Positions 33,114 to 42,990 of a DNA stretch of 52,134 nucleotides are shown piece after piece. The translations under genes and the position numbers were made by a program. Position 1 is the stretch's first letter; the number at the start of each line of letters is the position of its first letter. The notes under the pieces are model-generated. The model saw only the letters and a program-made list of their open reading frames with translations, was not told where the DNA came from and searched no databases. Source of the DNA: Gammaproteobacteria bacterium (lineage in GTDB: Bacteria > Pseudomonadota > Gammaproteobacteria > Eutrophobiales > Eutrophobiaceae); NCBI GenBank assembly GCA_028819495.1, contig JAPPLI010000176.1:1-52134 (forward strand), read 5' to 3'.

Positions 33114-35840
33114 TCACCCCGTCCACCCCAGCCCTGCGCTGACGCAGTTGATGGACAGCAGCAACGCGACCAGGTCTTCCTGCTTGCCCTGTTCGCGGTA
33201 GCGTTTGACCAGTTCCACCTGCGCCAGTCCTACCTGCCTGAGGATATCGCCGCGGCGCTCGAGTTTCCTGCTGAAGCGGGGAAAGCGTTCAGCCAGTTTT
33301 TTCTCACCCGTGATGAGAAGTATTTTCTCCACGGACAGTTCATATTCCCCAATGACTTTCAGATAAAACCGGTCCCTGGTTGCAGGTTCATCGAACAGGC
33401 CGGCATAGCTGCGCATTACCTCGGCGTCCACAAAAGCCAGGGATTTTTCCATTTCGTCGATGATCAACCCGAACAGGCGCCAGTTTTCATACATATCCCG
33501 CAGCAACTTCACGCTTTCCTGCCCCCTGACCTTGACGAAGTTCTCCACGGCGCTGCCCAGTCCGTACCAGGCCGGCACATGGTGGCGGTTCTGGGTCCAG
33601 GCGAATACCCAGGGGATGGCGCGCAGGTCGTCCAGCGTCTCGGCGCCGAAACGCCGGGACGGCCGCGAGCCGATGCGCAGTCTGCCCAGTTCCTGGACCG
33701 GGCTTGCCGCGTGGTAGTAATCCACCAGCCCGGCTTCCTCCACCAGTTGCCTGTAGGCCGTATAGGCCAGGCTGGACAGGGCATCGATGGCCTGCTCGAA
33801 TTCGGACGGGTGTCCGTGTTGCTGCGCGTCCATGGATTTCAGGGTATGTTCCATGACGCTGGCTGCCAGCAACTCCATCTCGTATTGCGCGGTGCCATGG
33901 TTGGCGTACTTGGAGGACACGACTTCGCCCTGTTCGGTAATCCGCAGTTTGCCGTTCACGGTGCCGGCAGGTTGCGCGGCGATGGCATCTCCGGCAGGAC
34001 CGCCGCCGCGACTGACGGAGCCTCCCCTGCCGTGAAAAAAGACAATCGGGATCTTGCGCTTGACGCCTGTTTTGGTCAGTTCTGCCTGGGCGCGGCTCAA
34101 CTCGTAATTCGCGGTCAGGAACCCGCCGTCCTTATTGGAATCCGAATAACCGATCATGACTTCCTGTATGCCGCCCTGTTCCCTGATACTGCGCCGGACA
34201 ACGGGTGTCTGTAACAAGGCATGCATGATCCGGGGGGCGGCGCGCAGGTCCTCGATGGTCTCGAACAGCGGGATCACCGGCAACGGGGAGAGTTCCACCG
34301 CCTGGCTGTCGATAAACACGCCGGCGTACTTGGCCAGCAGGTAAACCCCCAGGACATCCGCCACTGAGCGGGTCATGCTCAGGACGAACCCGCCCACGGC
34401 ATCCCGGTCCAGGGTCTGCCGGGTCTCCGCAATCAACTGGAACAGGCCGAAGGTAGAGGCGCTCTGCCGGTCGCTGAAGGAAAAGTGCGGGAGCTGGTCG
34501 AAAGGCATAGCCAGTTCCGCCTGTATCCATTCCATCCATTCCGCGGAATTTGCCCCGGGCGGGGTTTCCCGGTCCTGGCGCAGGCGCCAGATGTCCTGCA
34601 GGGTCCTGGTGATGACCGTGGAATTTTCCCTCACGTCGAGCCGCGCGGTGCAGAACCGGAACGCCTCCGCCTGGCGCCGCAGCGGCGTTACCTGCGCTCT
34701 TGCAAGTTGTGCGCAGTCCGCCTGTTCCAGGCCTTGTTCGAGAACTTTCAGATCCTGGATGAACCGGTCGGCAGAATCATAGGTAAAGCTGCTGAGCGTA
34801 CTCTTCTTTTCGGTGTTTTTTATCTTCTCCAGCATGCAGGAGACAAACTGGCGGAAGATCTCTCCCGGGTTGCGTTCTTCCAGTTTTTTTCTCTGATCGC
34901 TTGCATCCAGCAGACTGTCGAGGCGCTCCAGGAATCCGGCAGGCGGGCGGATCGCGTGGATCGAGACGCTGATCTTCTGGAACAGTTGTTCCAGTTGTTT
35001 CCGGTAGTGCCGTAACACTGCCTGCCGGTTCAGTGACAAGGCCTCGCGGGTAACGGAATTGTTCACGAAGGGATTGCCGTCCCGGTCACCGCCTATCCAT
35101 GTACCGAACCGGAACAACGGCGGGACCGTGAATGCCTGGTCCGGATAATGTCCGGACAGCGCCAGATCGAGACGCTCCAGGGTCTCCGGCACGCGCTCGT
35201 ACAGGGTCTGCTCAAAGAAATGCAGGCCCCACGTGATCTCCTGGGTCACCGTGGGCTTTTCCAGGCGCAACTCCCCGGTCAGCCAGAGCAGGTCGATTTC
35301 ATTGCGCAGTTGCGCTTCCAGGGACTCGCGCTCGCGGGCTGTCCAGCGCGTGGCTTCCAGGCGATACAGGATAACGTATATGCGCCTGTGGATCTGCAGG
35401 ACCGTGATGCGCTTCGCCTCGGTGGGATGCGCGGTAATGGTCGGCGTTACTTTCATATTGTCCAGCAGGCGCTGGACTTCCTGGTACGACAGGCCCATTT
35501 CCGCGGCCCGGGCGATGACATTGGCAAAAGTGCCGGAAACATGTTCCAGCCCCTGGATTCCCTCGGTGACCCGGCGCCGGCGCATGGCCGCGTTTTCCTC
35601 AGCGATATTGAGGAGTTGAAACCAGATCCCCCAGGCCTGCAACCCGGCCAGCAACAACTCGTTGTCATCCCTGGGCAGGGCCTGTTTGCCCTCGAAGACG
35701 GGAAGAATATCGGGTTTTCTCTGGCTGATGACCTGGCGCAACTGCTGCGCCAGCAGGTCTATGAGGTTGCCGGCGTAGCTGGCCGTGGCGGAATCCAGCC
35801 CTACGGCTGACGGTTGCTCCGGAAAATTAAAAGCGGACAT
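33114..35840 (-). CDS. ppc: Phosphoenolpyruvate carboxylase
   Basis: 908 residues, full length. It fixes bicarbonate onto PEP to make oxaloacetate. Key blocks: TITAHPTEAKR with the catalytic His (about 135), GGDRDGNPFV, GYSDSNKDGGFLTANYELSRAQ (in pieces), FFHGRGGSVSRGGGP and the C-terminal end, here WTG rather than the usual NTG. It is last in the serine-cycle operon sgaA-mcl-mtkA-mtkB-hpr-ppc, where it closes the cycle from PEP to oxaloacetate and malate. A GGGGAC palindrome separates it from hpr. Confidence 0.97.
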   Translation of the reverse strand: MSAFNFPEQPSAVGLDSATASYAGNLIDLLAQQLRQVISQRKPDILPVFEGKQALPRDDNELLLAGLQAWGIWFQLLNIAEENAAMRRRRVTEGIQGLEHVSGTFANVIARAAEMGLSYQEVQRLLDNMKVTPTITAHPTEAKRITVLQIHRRIYVILYRLEATRWTARERESLEAQLRNEIDLLWLTGELRLEKPTVTQEITWGLHFFEQTLYERVPETLERLDLALSGHYPDQAFTVPPLFRFGTWIGGDRDGNPFVNNSVTREALSLNRQAVLRHYRKQLEQLFQKISVSIHAIRPPAGFLERLDSLLDASDQRKKLEERNPGEIFRQFVSCMLEKIKNTEKKSTLSSFTYDSADRFIQDLKVLEQGLEQADCAQLARAQVTPLRRQAEAFRFCTARLDVRENSTVITRTLQDIWRLRQDRETPPGANSAEWMEWIQAELAMPFDQLPHFSFSDRQSASTFGLFQLIAETRQTLDRDAVGGFVLSMTRSVADVLGVYLLAKYAGVFIDSQAVELSPLPVIPLFETIEDLRAAPRIMHALLQTPVVRRSIREQGGIQEVMIGYSDSNKDGGFLTANYELSRAQAELTKTGVKRKIPIVFFHGRGGSVSRGGGPAGDAIAAQPAGTVNGKLRITEQGEVVSSKYANHGTAQYEMELLAASVMEHTLKSMDAQQHGHPSEFEQAIDALSSLAYTAYRQLVEEAGLVDYYHAASPVQELGRLRIGSRPSRRFGAETLDDLRAIPWVFAWTQNRHHVPAWYGLGSAVENFVKVRGQESVKLLRDMYENWRLFGLIIDEMEKSLAFVDAEVMRSYAGLFDEPATRDRFYLKVIGEYELSVEKILLITGEKKLAERFPRFSRKLERRGDILRQVGLAQVELVKRYREQGKQEDLVALLLSINCVSAGLGWTG

Positions 35841-35854
35841 TTTCAGGGTTGAAG

Positions 35855-35879
35855 GGGGACAGACCCAAGGTCTGTCCCC
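35855..35879. repeat. GGGGACAGACC palindrome between hpr and ppc
   Basis: GGGGACAGACC - CAA - GGTCTGTCCCC, a perfect 11-base stem with a 3-base loop. It is an intra-operon repeat resembling the element at 4934. As RNA it would form a strong hairpin before the ppc ribosome site, perhaps affecting ppc expression. Confidence 0.85.
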
Positions 35880-35900
35880 GGACGCGGGGGGAGTAGAGAT

Positions 35901-36872
35901 TCACACGACGCGATCGCGCGGCGCCTCACCATTGAAAAACGCCTGCAGGTTCTCCACGACACGCATACCCATTTCCACCCGGGTTTCCCTGGAGGCGCTG
36001 CCCAGGTGTGGGAACAACACGACGTTATTCATCGACAAAAGTTTCTCCGGAACAGCCGGTTCTCCCTCATATACATCCAGGCCGGCGCCGGCAATGGCGC
36101 CCTGTTCCAGCGCCGCAATAAGGGCAGACTGGTCGATAACGTCGCCACGCGCGCTGTTGACAAGAAACGCCCCCGGCTTCATCAGGGCCAGCCGGTCACT
36201 GTTGATTAAATGATAGGTTTCCTTGCCTCCCGGACAATGCAGGGAGACAAAATCAGCCTCCCGCAGCACATCCTCTACGGTCTCGCGTGCCTCCGCCTGC
36301 AGTGAATCGACCACCTCATCCGGCGGCGGATAGGGGTCCGTGAAGATAATCCTCATACCGAAGCCGTGGAAGGCCCGGTGCGCCATGGCCCTGGCGATTC
36401 TCCCCATCCCGATCAAACCCAGTGTCTTGCCGGTTACCTTCGTTCCCATCATGTGGGTCGGGCGCCAGCCGGTCCATTCCCGGTTGCGCACGTGGCGTTC
36501 ACCTTCGCCGGCGCGGCGCGCAGTCATCAGCAACAGGGTCATGGCCAGGTCAGCCGTGCAATCGGTAAGCACTTCCGGTGTATTGGTCACTACCAGGCCG
36601 CGAGACCTGGCGGCGTCGAGATCGATATGGTTAAAGCCTACCCCGTAGCTGCCGATTATCCGGGCCTTGAGGTTATCCACGGAGAGGACCTCCGCGTTGA
36701 CCTGGTCGGAAACGGTTGGACAAAAGGCATCAGCGTTCTGCAGCGCCTCATGCATTTGACTGACCGTCATGGGTGTGTCCGTTTCATTCAACTGCACGTC
36801 GAAGAGTTCCTGCATCCTGCCCTCAACCTCTTCCGGCCATTTACGACTGACTATTACTCTGGGTTTACTCAT
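35901..36872 (-). CDS. Hydroxypyruvate/glyoxylate reductase (D-2-hydroxyacid dehydrogenase)
   Basis: 323 residues from ATG 36872, which overlaps the mtkB stop (ATGA); longer readings extend into mtkB. It belongs to the D-2-hydroxyacid dehydrogenase family. The NAD(P) motif is GLIGMGRIARAMA, a GxGxxA variant (about 155-167). The catalytic Arg lies in VNSARGDVID, Glu in DVYEGEP and His in LFPHLGSAS. In the serine cycle this enzyme (HprA) turns hydroxypyruvate from SgaA into D-glycerate. Position between mtkB and ppc supports that role; plain glyoxylate reductase is the alternative. Confidence 0.9.
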   Translation of the reverse strand: MSKPRVIVSRKWPEEVEGRMQELFDVQLNETDTPMTVSQMHEALQNADAFCPTVSDQVNAEVLSVDNLKARIIGSYGVGFNHIDLDAARSRGLVVTNTPEVLTDCTADLAMTLLLMTARRAGEGERHVRNREWTGWRPTHMMGTKVTGKTLGLIGMGRIARAMAHRAFHGFGMRIIFTDPYPPPDEVVDSLQAEARETVEDVLREADFVSLHCPGGKETYHLINSDRLALMKPGAFLVNSARGDVIDQSALIAALEQGAIAGAGLDVYEGEPAVPEKLLSMNNVVLFPHLGSASRETRVEMGMRVVENLQAFFNGEAPRDRVV

Positions 36873-37762
36873 GTCACCTCTCCATCCAGTACCGCCTTCA
36901 CGGTGCTCCCGAATTCGGACGGCCTGGACACGATGGTCACGCCGCATTCCTGCAGGATTTCCACTTTTTCCGCGGCGCTCTCGCCGAACGCGGAGATAAT
37001 GGCTCCGGCGTGCCCCATACGCTTGCCCTTTGGCGCGGTCAGGCCGGCGATATATCCGATCACCGGCTTTTTCATGTTGTCCCGGTAGAACTCGGCGGCT
37101 TCGGCTTCCTGCGGTCCGCCGATCTCGCCTATCATCACCACGGCATCGGTCTCCGGGTCCTCTTCAAACCGCACCAGGTGGTCCTTGAAGGAACTGCCGT
37201 TGATGGGGTCGCCGCCGATGCCGACACTGGTGGACACCCCTATCCCTTCGGCCTTCATCTGCGAGGCGGCCTCGTACCCCAGGGTGCCGGAACGTCCAAT
37301 CACACCCACCCGGCCGGGTATGTAAATGTGGCCCGGCATGATGCCCAGCATCGCTTTGCCCGGGCTGATGGTGCCGGCGCAGTTGGGCCCGGTCAGCACC
37401 ATCTTGTCTTCCGCACGGTAACGGCGCATATAGCGTTTTACCCGGATCATGTCGTGGGCGGGTATCCCGTCGGTAATGCAGACACAGTATTTGATACCGG
37501 CATCCGCGGCCTCCATGATGCCGTCGGCGGCAAACGGCGGCGGGATGAATATGACACTGCTGTCCGCGCCGGTCTCTTCCACCGCTTCCTTCACCGTGTC
37601 GAAAACCGGGCGCTCCAGGTGGGTGGTCCCGCCCTTGCCGGGAGTCACGCCGCCTACCACGTTGGTGCCGTAATTGATCATGTCCCGGGAATGGAAACTG
37701 CCGATCTGGCCGGTAAAGCCCTGTACCAGGACTTTTGAATGTTCGTCTATCAAAATCGCCAT
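36869..37762 (-). CDS. mtkB: Malate-CoA ligase (malate thiokinase) subunit alpha
   Basis: 297 residues, a succinyl-CoA-synthetase alpha-type subunit. It has the CoA-binding Rossmann start [34 protein letters not shown] (in pieces), and GHAGAIIS containing the His that is phosphorylated during catalysis. The GKGG-HL-PVF block and partner MtkA, next to malyl-CoA lyase, favour malate rather than succinate as substrate. It makes malyl-CoA from malate, CoA and ATP together with MtkA. Gap to mtkA is 10 bases; ATGA overlap with hpr. Confidence 0.92.
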   Translation of the reverse strand: MAILIDEHSKVLVQGFTGQIGSFHSRDMINYGTNVVGGVTPGKGGTTHLERPVFDTVKEAVEETGADSSVIFIPPPFAADGIMEAADAGIKYCVCITDGIPAHDMIRVKRYMRRYRAEDKMVLTGPNCAGTISPGKAMLGIMPGHIYIPGRVGVIGRSGTLGYEAASQMKAEGIGVSTSVGIGGDPINGSSFKDHLVRFEEDPETDAVVMIGEIGGPQEAEAAEFYRDNMKKPVIGYIAGLTAPKGKRMGHAGAIISAFGESAAEKVEILQECGVTIVSRPSEFGSTVKAVLDGEVT

Positions 37763-37772
37763 ATCTGTACCC

Positions 37773-38960
37773 CTAGCCCTGACCCTGGTTTTTTTCGTAG
37801 TCCTGCCAGGCGGCGACCGCTTTTTCCGCCGCCTCCTGCAGGGTATCCGCCATGATGATCGGCAATTGGCTGTTCCTCAGTATCTCCCTTCCCTCTTCCA
37901 CGTTGGTGCCCGACAGCCTCACGACGAAGGGCAAATTCATTTCTATCTTGCTCACCGCCTGGACGATGCCCTCGGCCACCCAGTCACAGCGGTTGATCCC
38001 GGCAAAGATATTTACCAGCACGGCCCTGACGTTCTTGTCTCCCAGCACCAGGTTAATGGCCTTCGCCACGCGTTCCGGCGAGGCGCCGCCGCCGATATCC
38101 AGGAAGTTGGCCGGTTCGCCGCCGGCGTGCTTGATCATGTCCATGGTGGCCATGGCCAGTCCGGCGCCGTTGATAATACAACCGATATTGCCCTCGAGAC
38201 CCACGTAACTCAGCCCCCGGTCCGCCGCCTTCATTTCCCGGGGGTCTTCCTGGGACTTGTCGCGCAACTCGGATATGTTCGGACGCCGGAACAGGGCGTT
38301 ATCGTCAAATCCCATTTTCGCATCCAGCGCCACCAGGTGGTTGTCCGCTGTTACGACCAGCGGGTTAATCTCCACCATGGTCGCGTCCAGGTCCCGGAAC
38401 GCACGGTAGCAACCCAGCAGCGTGGTAATGGCCTGGCTGATCAGGGATTTGTCGATGCCGAGCTTGAACGCTATTTCCCGGGCCTGGAACGGTTGCATGC
38501 CCACCGCCGGTTCGACGGTGACGCGTATGAGTGAATCCGGCCTCTCCCGGGCTATTTCCTCGATCTCCACACCGCCTTCCGGCGAGGCGACTATGGAAAT
38601 TCTTTCCTTCTGCCGGTCCAGCACGAAGCCGATGTAATATTCATTGGCTATGTCGCTGGCCTCCTCGACGTACAACCTGTGAATGATCTTGCCGGCGTTG
38701 CCGGTCTGGTTGGTAATCAGCCTGCGGCCCAGCAGTTCGTCTGCCGCTTTCCAGATCTCGTCGTCATCCCGGCAGAACTTTATCCCGCCGGCCTTACCGC
38801 GGCCGCCGGAATGGATCTGCGCCTTGACCACCCAGGCATCGCCGCCGATCTCATGGGTGCGGTACACCGCCTGTTCCGGGCTGTATGCCAGTCCCCCGCG
38901 GGGGATCGGCACGCCGAAATCCGACAGGATTTCTTTGGCCTGGTATTCGTGAATTTCCAT
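37773..38960 (-). CDS. mtkA: Malate-CoA ligase (malate thiokinase) subunit beta
   Basis: 395 residues, an ATP-grasp beta subunit. N-terminal [18 protein letters not shown] and [18 protein letters not shown] are followed by the C-terminal CoA-ligase part with [16 protein letters not shown] and [18 protein letters not shown]. Two features fit MtkA of methylotrophs rather than Suc[11 protein letters not shown] (SucC usually has GIxxCDxIAxG) and the segment [17 protein letters not shown]. The gap to mcl upstream is filled by a cluster of palindromic repeats. Confidence 0.92.
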   Translation of the reverse strand: MEIHEYQAKEILSDFGVPIPRGGLAYSPEQAVYRTHEIGGDAWVVKAQIHSGGRGKAGGIKFCRDDDEIWKAADELLGRRLITNQTGNAGKIIHRLYVEEASDIANEYYIGFVLDRQKERISIVASPEGGVEIEEIARERPDSLIRVTVEPAVGMQPFQAREIAFKLGIDKSLISQAITTLLGCYRAFRDLDATMVEINPLVVTADNHLVALDAKMGFDDNALFRRPNISELRDKSQEDPREMKAADRGLSYVGLEGNIGCIINGAGLAMATMDMIKHAGGEPANFLDIGGGASPERVAKAINLVLGDKNVRAVLVNIFAGINRCDWVAEGIVQAVSKIEMNLPFVVRLSGTNVEEGREILRNSQLPIIMADTLQEAAEKAVAAWQDYEKNQGQG

Positions 38961-38985
38961 AATCGTTACCTCATAATGAATTGGT

Positions 38986-39097
38986 GGGGTCAGAGTAAAA
39001 ATTCTGGAAATTCAGGGGTCAGAGTAAGAAATTCGAAGAATTTTTACTCTGACCCCGGGTATTCCCGGGTATCTGACGAATTTCTTACTCTGACCCC
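38986..39097. repeat. Cluster of GGGGTCAGAGTA palindromes inside the serine-cycle operon
   Basis: A half copy starting at 38986, a full copy at 39015-39056 and a right half ending at 39097. The cluster fills the 141-base gap between mcl and mtkA and ends four bases from the mcl stop codon. If the operon is one transcript, the mRNA carries strong hairpins here that could protect the upstream part or attenuate. Confidence 0.9.
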
Positions 39098-39101
39098 GGT
39101 A

Positions 39102-40046
39102 TCACTTGTTTATCAATTCCGCCTGGCGAACGATATTCCTTGCCATGCGCTCGGAGGCTGCGTCGATCATCTTGCCGTCCAGTTGCGCCGCGCCCTTGCC
39201 TTGTGCCGCCGCCTCCCGCAAGGCCTCCAGTACTCGCCGGGCCCGGGTCACTTCGGCTTCCGGCGGTGACATCACGTCGTTGGCCAGTTCGATCTGGCTG
39301 GGGTGGATCGCCCATTTTCCTTCATAGCCCAGCGCCGCTACCCGCCTGGCCGCAGCCACATAACCGTCCGGATCGTTAAAATCACCGTACGGGCCGTCTA
39401 TGGCGCGCAGTCCGAAGGCCCGGCACGCAGTCACGATATTCACCAACGCGGCATGCCACTGGTCACCGGGGGCGCCGTCACACTGGTAGTCGGGGTTCAA
39501 CCCGCCGATATTCACGGTGCGCGCACGCATGCTAGCGGCATAGTCCGCCACCCCGAAGTGCAGCGCTTCGAGGCGCGGGGACGATTGCGCGATGGACATG
39601 ACGTTGGCGCCGCCCAATGCGGTCTCGATCAGGCACTCTATGCCGATTTTCTTTTCCAGCCCCCTGGCCTCTTCAATCTGGGTCAGCAGGCAATCCACCA
39701 TATAGACATCTGCGGCGGTACCTGCTTTGGGGATCAGCACGGTATCCAGATTGGCGCCGGCCTGCTCTACGATATCCACCACGTCGCGGTACATGTAATG
39801 CGTATCCAGACCATTGATGCGCACCGACATGGTTTTACCCTGCCAGTCGATATCGTTCAACGCCTCTATGATGTTCTTTCTCGCCTGGGGTTTATCATCG
39901 GGGATCACCGCGTCCTCGCAATCCAGGAAGATGAAATCCGCGGCGGAACGGGCCGCCTTTTCAAACATGCCGGGGTTGGAACCGGGCACCGCAAGTTCAC
40001 TGCGCTGCAACCGGACCGGCGCCGGATCGTAGCGGGTAAAACTCAT
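39102..40046 (-). CDS. mcl: Malyl-CoA lyase (HpcH/HpaI-CitE family)
   Basis: 314 residues, a TIM-barrel CitE-like lyase. RSELAVPGSNPGMFEKA binds CoA near the N-terminus, and FIFLDCEDAVIPDDK contains the Glu/Asp metal ligands. It continues with GIECLIETALG and LHFGVADYAAS, and the C-terminal KWAIHPSQIELAN. It splits malyl-CoA to acetyl-CoA and glyoxylate. Its start overlaps the sgaA stop by one base (TGATG). Placement between sgaA and mtkAB gives the specific assignment over beta-methylmalyl-CoA or citramalyl-CoA lyase. Confidence 0.92.
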   Translation of the reverse strand: MSFTRYDPAPVRLQRSELAVPGSNPGMFEKAARSAADFIFLDCEDAVIPDDKPQARKNIIEALNDIDWQGKTMSVRINGLDTHYMYRDVVDIVEQAGANLDTVLIPKAGTAADVYMVDCLLTQIEEARGLEKKIGIECLIETALGGANVMSIAQSSPRLEALHFGVADYAASMRARTVNIGGLNPDYQCDGAPGDQWHAALVNIVTACRAFGLRAIDGPYGDFNDPDGYVAAARRVAALGYEGKWAIHPSQIELANDVMSPPEAEVTRARRVLEALREAAAQGKGAAQLDGKMIDAASERMARNIVRQAELINK

Positions 40047-41224
40047 CAGAACCTGGCCTGGCGGGTACTGCGCAGGTATTCCTGCGCGGCAGCCACGCCG
40101 CTACCCGGTTCGATATCGATACCAAGGTCTTTCATGGACATCTCGGCGGCGTTAAGCGGCGTCATGACCATCACTTCATTCAAATCGCCCAGGTGGCCGA
40201 TACGAAACGCCTGGCCGGCGATCTTGCCGAGGCTGATGGACAGGGCGACATTGTAGTATTTGTAGCTGTGGCGCGCCACTTCATTGCCGTCAAAACCTTC
40301 CGGCACCCGTACGGCGCTGACCGTATCGGAATACCATTTCTCGTCCCTGGCGACCAGGGACAGGCCCCACGCGGCCACCGCCTTGCGCACCGCGACAGCC
40401 ATGCGCGTATGGCGGGCAAACACGTTGTCCAGGCCTTCCTCCATGAGCATGTTGACGGACTCCCGCAACCCCCTGAGATAGATGGTGTTGGGAGTATAGG
40501 GGAAATAACCGTTATCGTTCGCGGCGATCATGTCGTCGAAAGAGAAATACGTGCGCGGCAGGGTCGCACTCTCCCGGGCGGCCAGGGCTTTTTCACTGAC
40601 CCCGATAATCCCGAGTCCGGTGGGCAGCATAAACCCCTTCTGGGAGCCGGATACCGCCAGGTCCACGCCCCACTCATCCATGCGAAAATCCAGGCTGCCC
40701 AGGGAACTCACCGCATCGACATACAACATGGCCGGGTGATCCGCCTCATCCAGGGCTTTACGAACACCGGGAATATCGCTTTTCACCCCGGTCGCGGTCT
40801 CGTTGTGAGTGGCGAATACGGCCTTGATTTCCCTGTTGGTGTCCGCCTTCAGAATTTCCGCGTAGCGATCCACGGGCACGCCCTCACCCCAGTCCATCTC
40901 GATGGCGTTTACGTCCAGGCCGTGCCGCCGGCACATATCCACCCACAGCATGCTGAACTGGCCGAAATGCGACATCAGCACCTTGTCGCCCGGCGACAGG
41001 GTATTGCTGATGGCGGCTTCCCAGGCCCCGGTGCCGGAAGAGGGAAAGATGAATATTCGCCCCGTCTCCGTTTTGAATATCTTTTTCAGGTCGTTAAACA
41101 GCGGCAGGGTGAACTCCGGGAAATCCGCCGCGCGCATGTCCTCCTGTTCTATGGCCATGGCATTGCGGATGCGCTGGGGCACAATCGTCGGACCGGGTAT
41201 GTGTAAAAAATTTCGACCGGGCAT
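40046..41224 (-). CDS. sgaA: Serine-glyoxylate aminotransferase
   Basis: 392 residues, a class V PLP aminotransferase. HIPGPTIVPQRIRNAMA at the N-terminus, FPSSGTGAWEAAISNTLSPGD (in pieces), the PLP Asp in YVDAVSSLG and the PLP Lys in SGSQKGFMLP (about 200) match SgaA of methylotrophs. It transfers the amino group from serine to glyoxylate, giving hydroxypyruvate and glycine. It is the first gene of the operon; a 347-base regulatory gap separates it from the divergent aminotransferase. A GGAGAAA ribosome site is present. Confidence 0.93.
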   Translation of the reverse strand: MPGRNFLHIPGPTIVPQRIRNAMAIEQEDMRAADFPEFTLPLFNDLKKIFKTETGRIFIFPSSGTGAWEAAISNTLSPGDKVLMSHFGQFSMLWVDMCRRHGLDVNAIEMDWGEGVPVDRYAEILKADTNREIKAVFATHNETATGVKSDIPGVRKALDEADHPAMLYVDAVSSLGSLDFRMDEWGVDLAVSGSQKGFMLPTGLGIIGVSEKALAARESATLPRTYFSFDDMIAANDNGYFPYTPNTIYLRGLRESVNMLMEEGLDNVFARHTRMAVAVRKAVAAWGLSLVARDEKWYSDTVSAVRVPEGFDGNEVARHSYKYYNVALSISLGKIAGQAFRIGHLGDLNEVMVMTPLNAAEMSMKDLGIDIEPGSGVAAAQEYLRSTRQARF

Positions 41225-41571
41225 AGTCTTTCTCCAGGTTGTATTAGTTCGAGCGCCCTGGGCTGACCAGGGCTTCCTTTATTGAAAACAACGCGACGTA
41301 CTTATACAGGCTTGCTGTTCAGTACAGGGATTTCCAGGGCATCACCCTCAAGAAGACACGGACGGCCGCTTCCCTGGTCCGTCCGCAAATGCAGTATTGC
41401 GTCAAGAAGCGGATTTATACCACATTCCAGAAGCAGGAGTCCATAGCTGAAGCAGCAAAATGCCCGTTCCCGGCTGTCAGTTCCCTAATTAATCCCCGCG
41501 CCGGCTGTATAAAGCAAACGGCAAATGACATAATTATCCTGGTGACTCATAACCGGTGAACTAGTACTAGT
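41225..41571. other. Divergent promoter region between sgaA and the class III aminotransferase
   Basis: No gene. It contains a hairpin GCCCTGG-GCTGA-CCAGGGC (41255-41273) close to the sgaA start and a second hairpin CGGACGG/CCGTCCG (41359-41385), both in the probable sgaA leader. A perfect 12-base palindrome ACTAGTACTAGT (41560-41571) touches the aminotransferase ATG. I looked for a glycine riboswitch, expected for serine/glycine genes, and saw no convincing core. Confidence 0.55.
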
Positions 41572-42975
41572 ATGCCCAAGCAATTTGATGACAACCTGAG
41601 CCTGGAGGAACTGGACCGGCAAACGGTATTCCACGCTTCAACCGACCTGAAGGCCCATGCCAGCGGCGCCCTGGGCACACCTCGTATCATGGATACGGGT
41701 AAAGGTATCCATATCAAGGATATCAAAGGGAACAAGCTGCTGGACGCCTTTGCCGGGTTGTATTGTGTCAATGTCGGTTACGGCCGCAAGGAAATCGCGG
41801 ATGCGATTTATGCCCAGGCAAAAAAACTGGCTTACTACCACACCTACGTGGGCCATTCCAGCGACGTTGTGATCGAACTGTCCAGACGGATTATTGAAAT
41901 GGCCCCTGACGGCATGAGCAAGGTCTATTACGGCATGTCCGGCTCCGACGCCAATGAAACCCAGATCAAGCTGGTCTGGTACTACAACAACGTGCTTGGA
42001 CGCCCGCAACGACGCAAGATTATCTCGCGCCTGCGCGGTTATCACGGTTCCGGCATCATGACCGGCAGCCTGACAGGCCTGCCCGTGTTCCAGGACCATT
42101 TCAACCTGCCCGTAGACACGGTGAAACATACGGTGACGCCGCATTATTATTACGGCGCAAAGGAAGGCATGAGTGAGCAGGAGTTCTCACGCTACTGCGC
42201 TGAGGAGCTGGAAAAACTGATTATCGACGAAGGGCCCGACACGGTTGCCGCGTTCATCGGCGAACCCGTGATGGGCACAGGCGGCATCATTCCGCCTCCG
42301 GAAGGTTACTGGCCTGCCGTCCAGTCGGTCCTCAAAAAGTACGACATCCTGCTGATCGCGGACGAGGTGGTCACCGCCTTCGGCCGCATCGGCTATGACT
42401 TCGGCTGTGAACGCTACGGCATCGAACCCGACCTCATCACGGTCGCCAAGGGACTGACCAGCGGTTACCTGCCGTTATCCGGCGTGATCGTCGGCGACAA
42501 GGTCTGGGAAGTGCTTGAGCAGGGATCCGAACAGTTCGGGCCTATCGGTCATGGCTGGACCTATTCCGCGCATGCCCTGGCCATGGCCGCAGGCATTGCC
42601 AACCTGGATATCCTGAAACAGGAAAATATCGTTGCAAACGCATTGAAGACCGGTGCTTATTTCCAGCAGCGCCTGCGGGAAGCCTTTTCCGATCATCCCC
42701 TGGTCGGTGAAGCGCGTGGCGAAGGCCTGCTTGGAGCGCTGGAGTTCGTGGCGGACAAGGCAGGCAAAAAACGCTTCGACGCGTCCCTGAAGGTCGGACC
42801 ACGGGTAGCAGCAGCCTGTCTGGAAAACGGCCTGATCGCCAGGGCCATGCCCCATGGGGATATTCTCGGCTTTGCCCCGCCCCTGATCGTCAGTCCGGCA
42901 GATATCGATCAAATTATCGAGTTAACGGGGAAATCCATGGATAAGGTAGCCGATGAGCTTGTTCGTGACAGGTGA
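41572..42975 (+). CDS. Class III (omega) aminotransferase
   Basis: 467 residues, PLP-dependent. [20 protein letters not shown] and [11 protein letters not shown] (PLP phosphate and ring contacts), [13 protein letters not shown] with the Asp that binds pyridine N, and the PLP Lys in [15 protein letters not shown] (about 285) are in order. The sequence type is that of aminotransferases for beta-alanine, putrescine or other omega-amines with pyruvate. It is a single gene with a bidirectional terminator after it. The exact amine donor cannot be told. Confidence 0.92.
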   Translation: MPKQFDDNLSLEELDRQTVFHASTDLKAHASGALGTPRIMDTGKGIHIKDIKGNKLLDAFAGLYCVNVGYGRKEIADAIYAQAKKLAYYHTYVGHSSDVVIELSRRIIEMAPDGMSKVYYGMSGSDANETQIKLVWYYNNVLGRPQRRKIISRLRGYHGSGIMTGSLTGLPVFQDHFNLPVDTVKHTVTPHYYYGAKEGMSEQEFSRYCAEELEKLIIDEGPDTVAAFIGEPVMGTGGIIPPPEGYWPAVQSVLKKYDILLIADEVVTAFGRIGYDFGCERYGIEPDLITVAKGLTSGYLPLSGVIVGDKVWEVLEQGSEQFGPIGHGWTYSAHALAMAAGIANLDILKQENIVANALKTGAYFQQRLREAFSDHPLVGEARGEGLLGALEFVADKAGKKRFDASLKVGPRVAAACLENGLIARAMPHGDILGFAPPLIVSPADIDQIIELTGKSMDKVADELVRDR

Positions 42976-42990
42976 TTAAGCTGCAACATA

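Noticed and set aside
36869..38960. TCA-cycle succinyl-CoA synthetase (sucCD)
   Set aside because: Flanking malyl-CoA lyase, serine-glyoxylate aminotransferase and ppc, and MtkA/MtkB-like sequence blocks, favour malate-CoA ligase.
39303..40256. 317-codon plus-strand frame opposite mcl
   Set aside because: Shadow of the malyl-CoA lyase gene, running across the sgaA/mcl junction; no protein-like features.
40193..41206. 337-codon plus-strand frame opposite sgaA
   Set aside because: Shadow of the serine-glyoxylate aminotransferase gene; no motifs or ribosome site.
41225..41571. Glycine riboswitch upstream of sgaA
   Set aside because: The conserved aptamer core was not seen on either strand; only simple hairpins are present.
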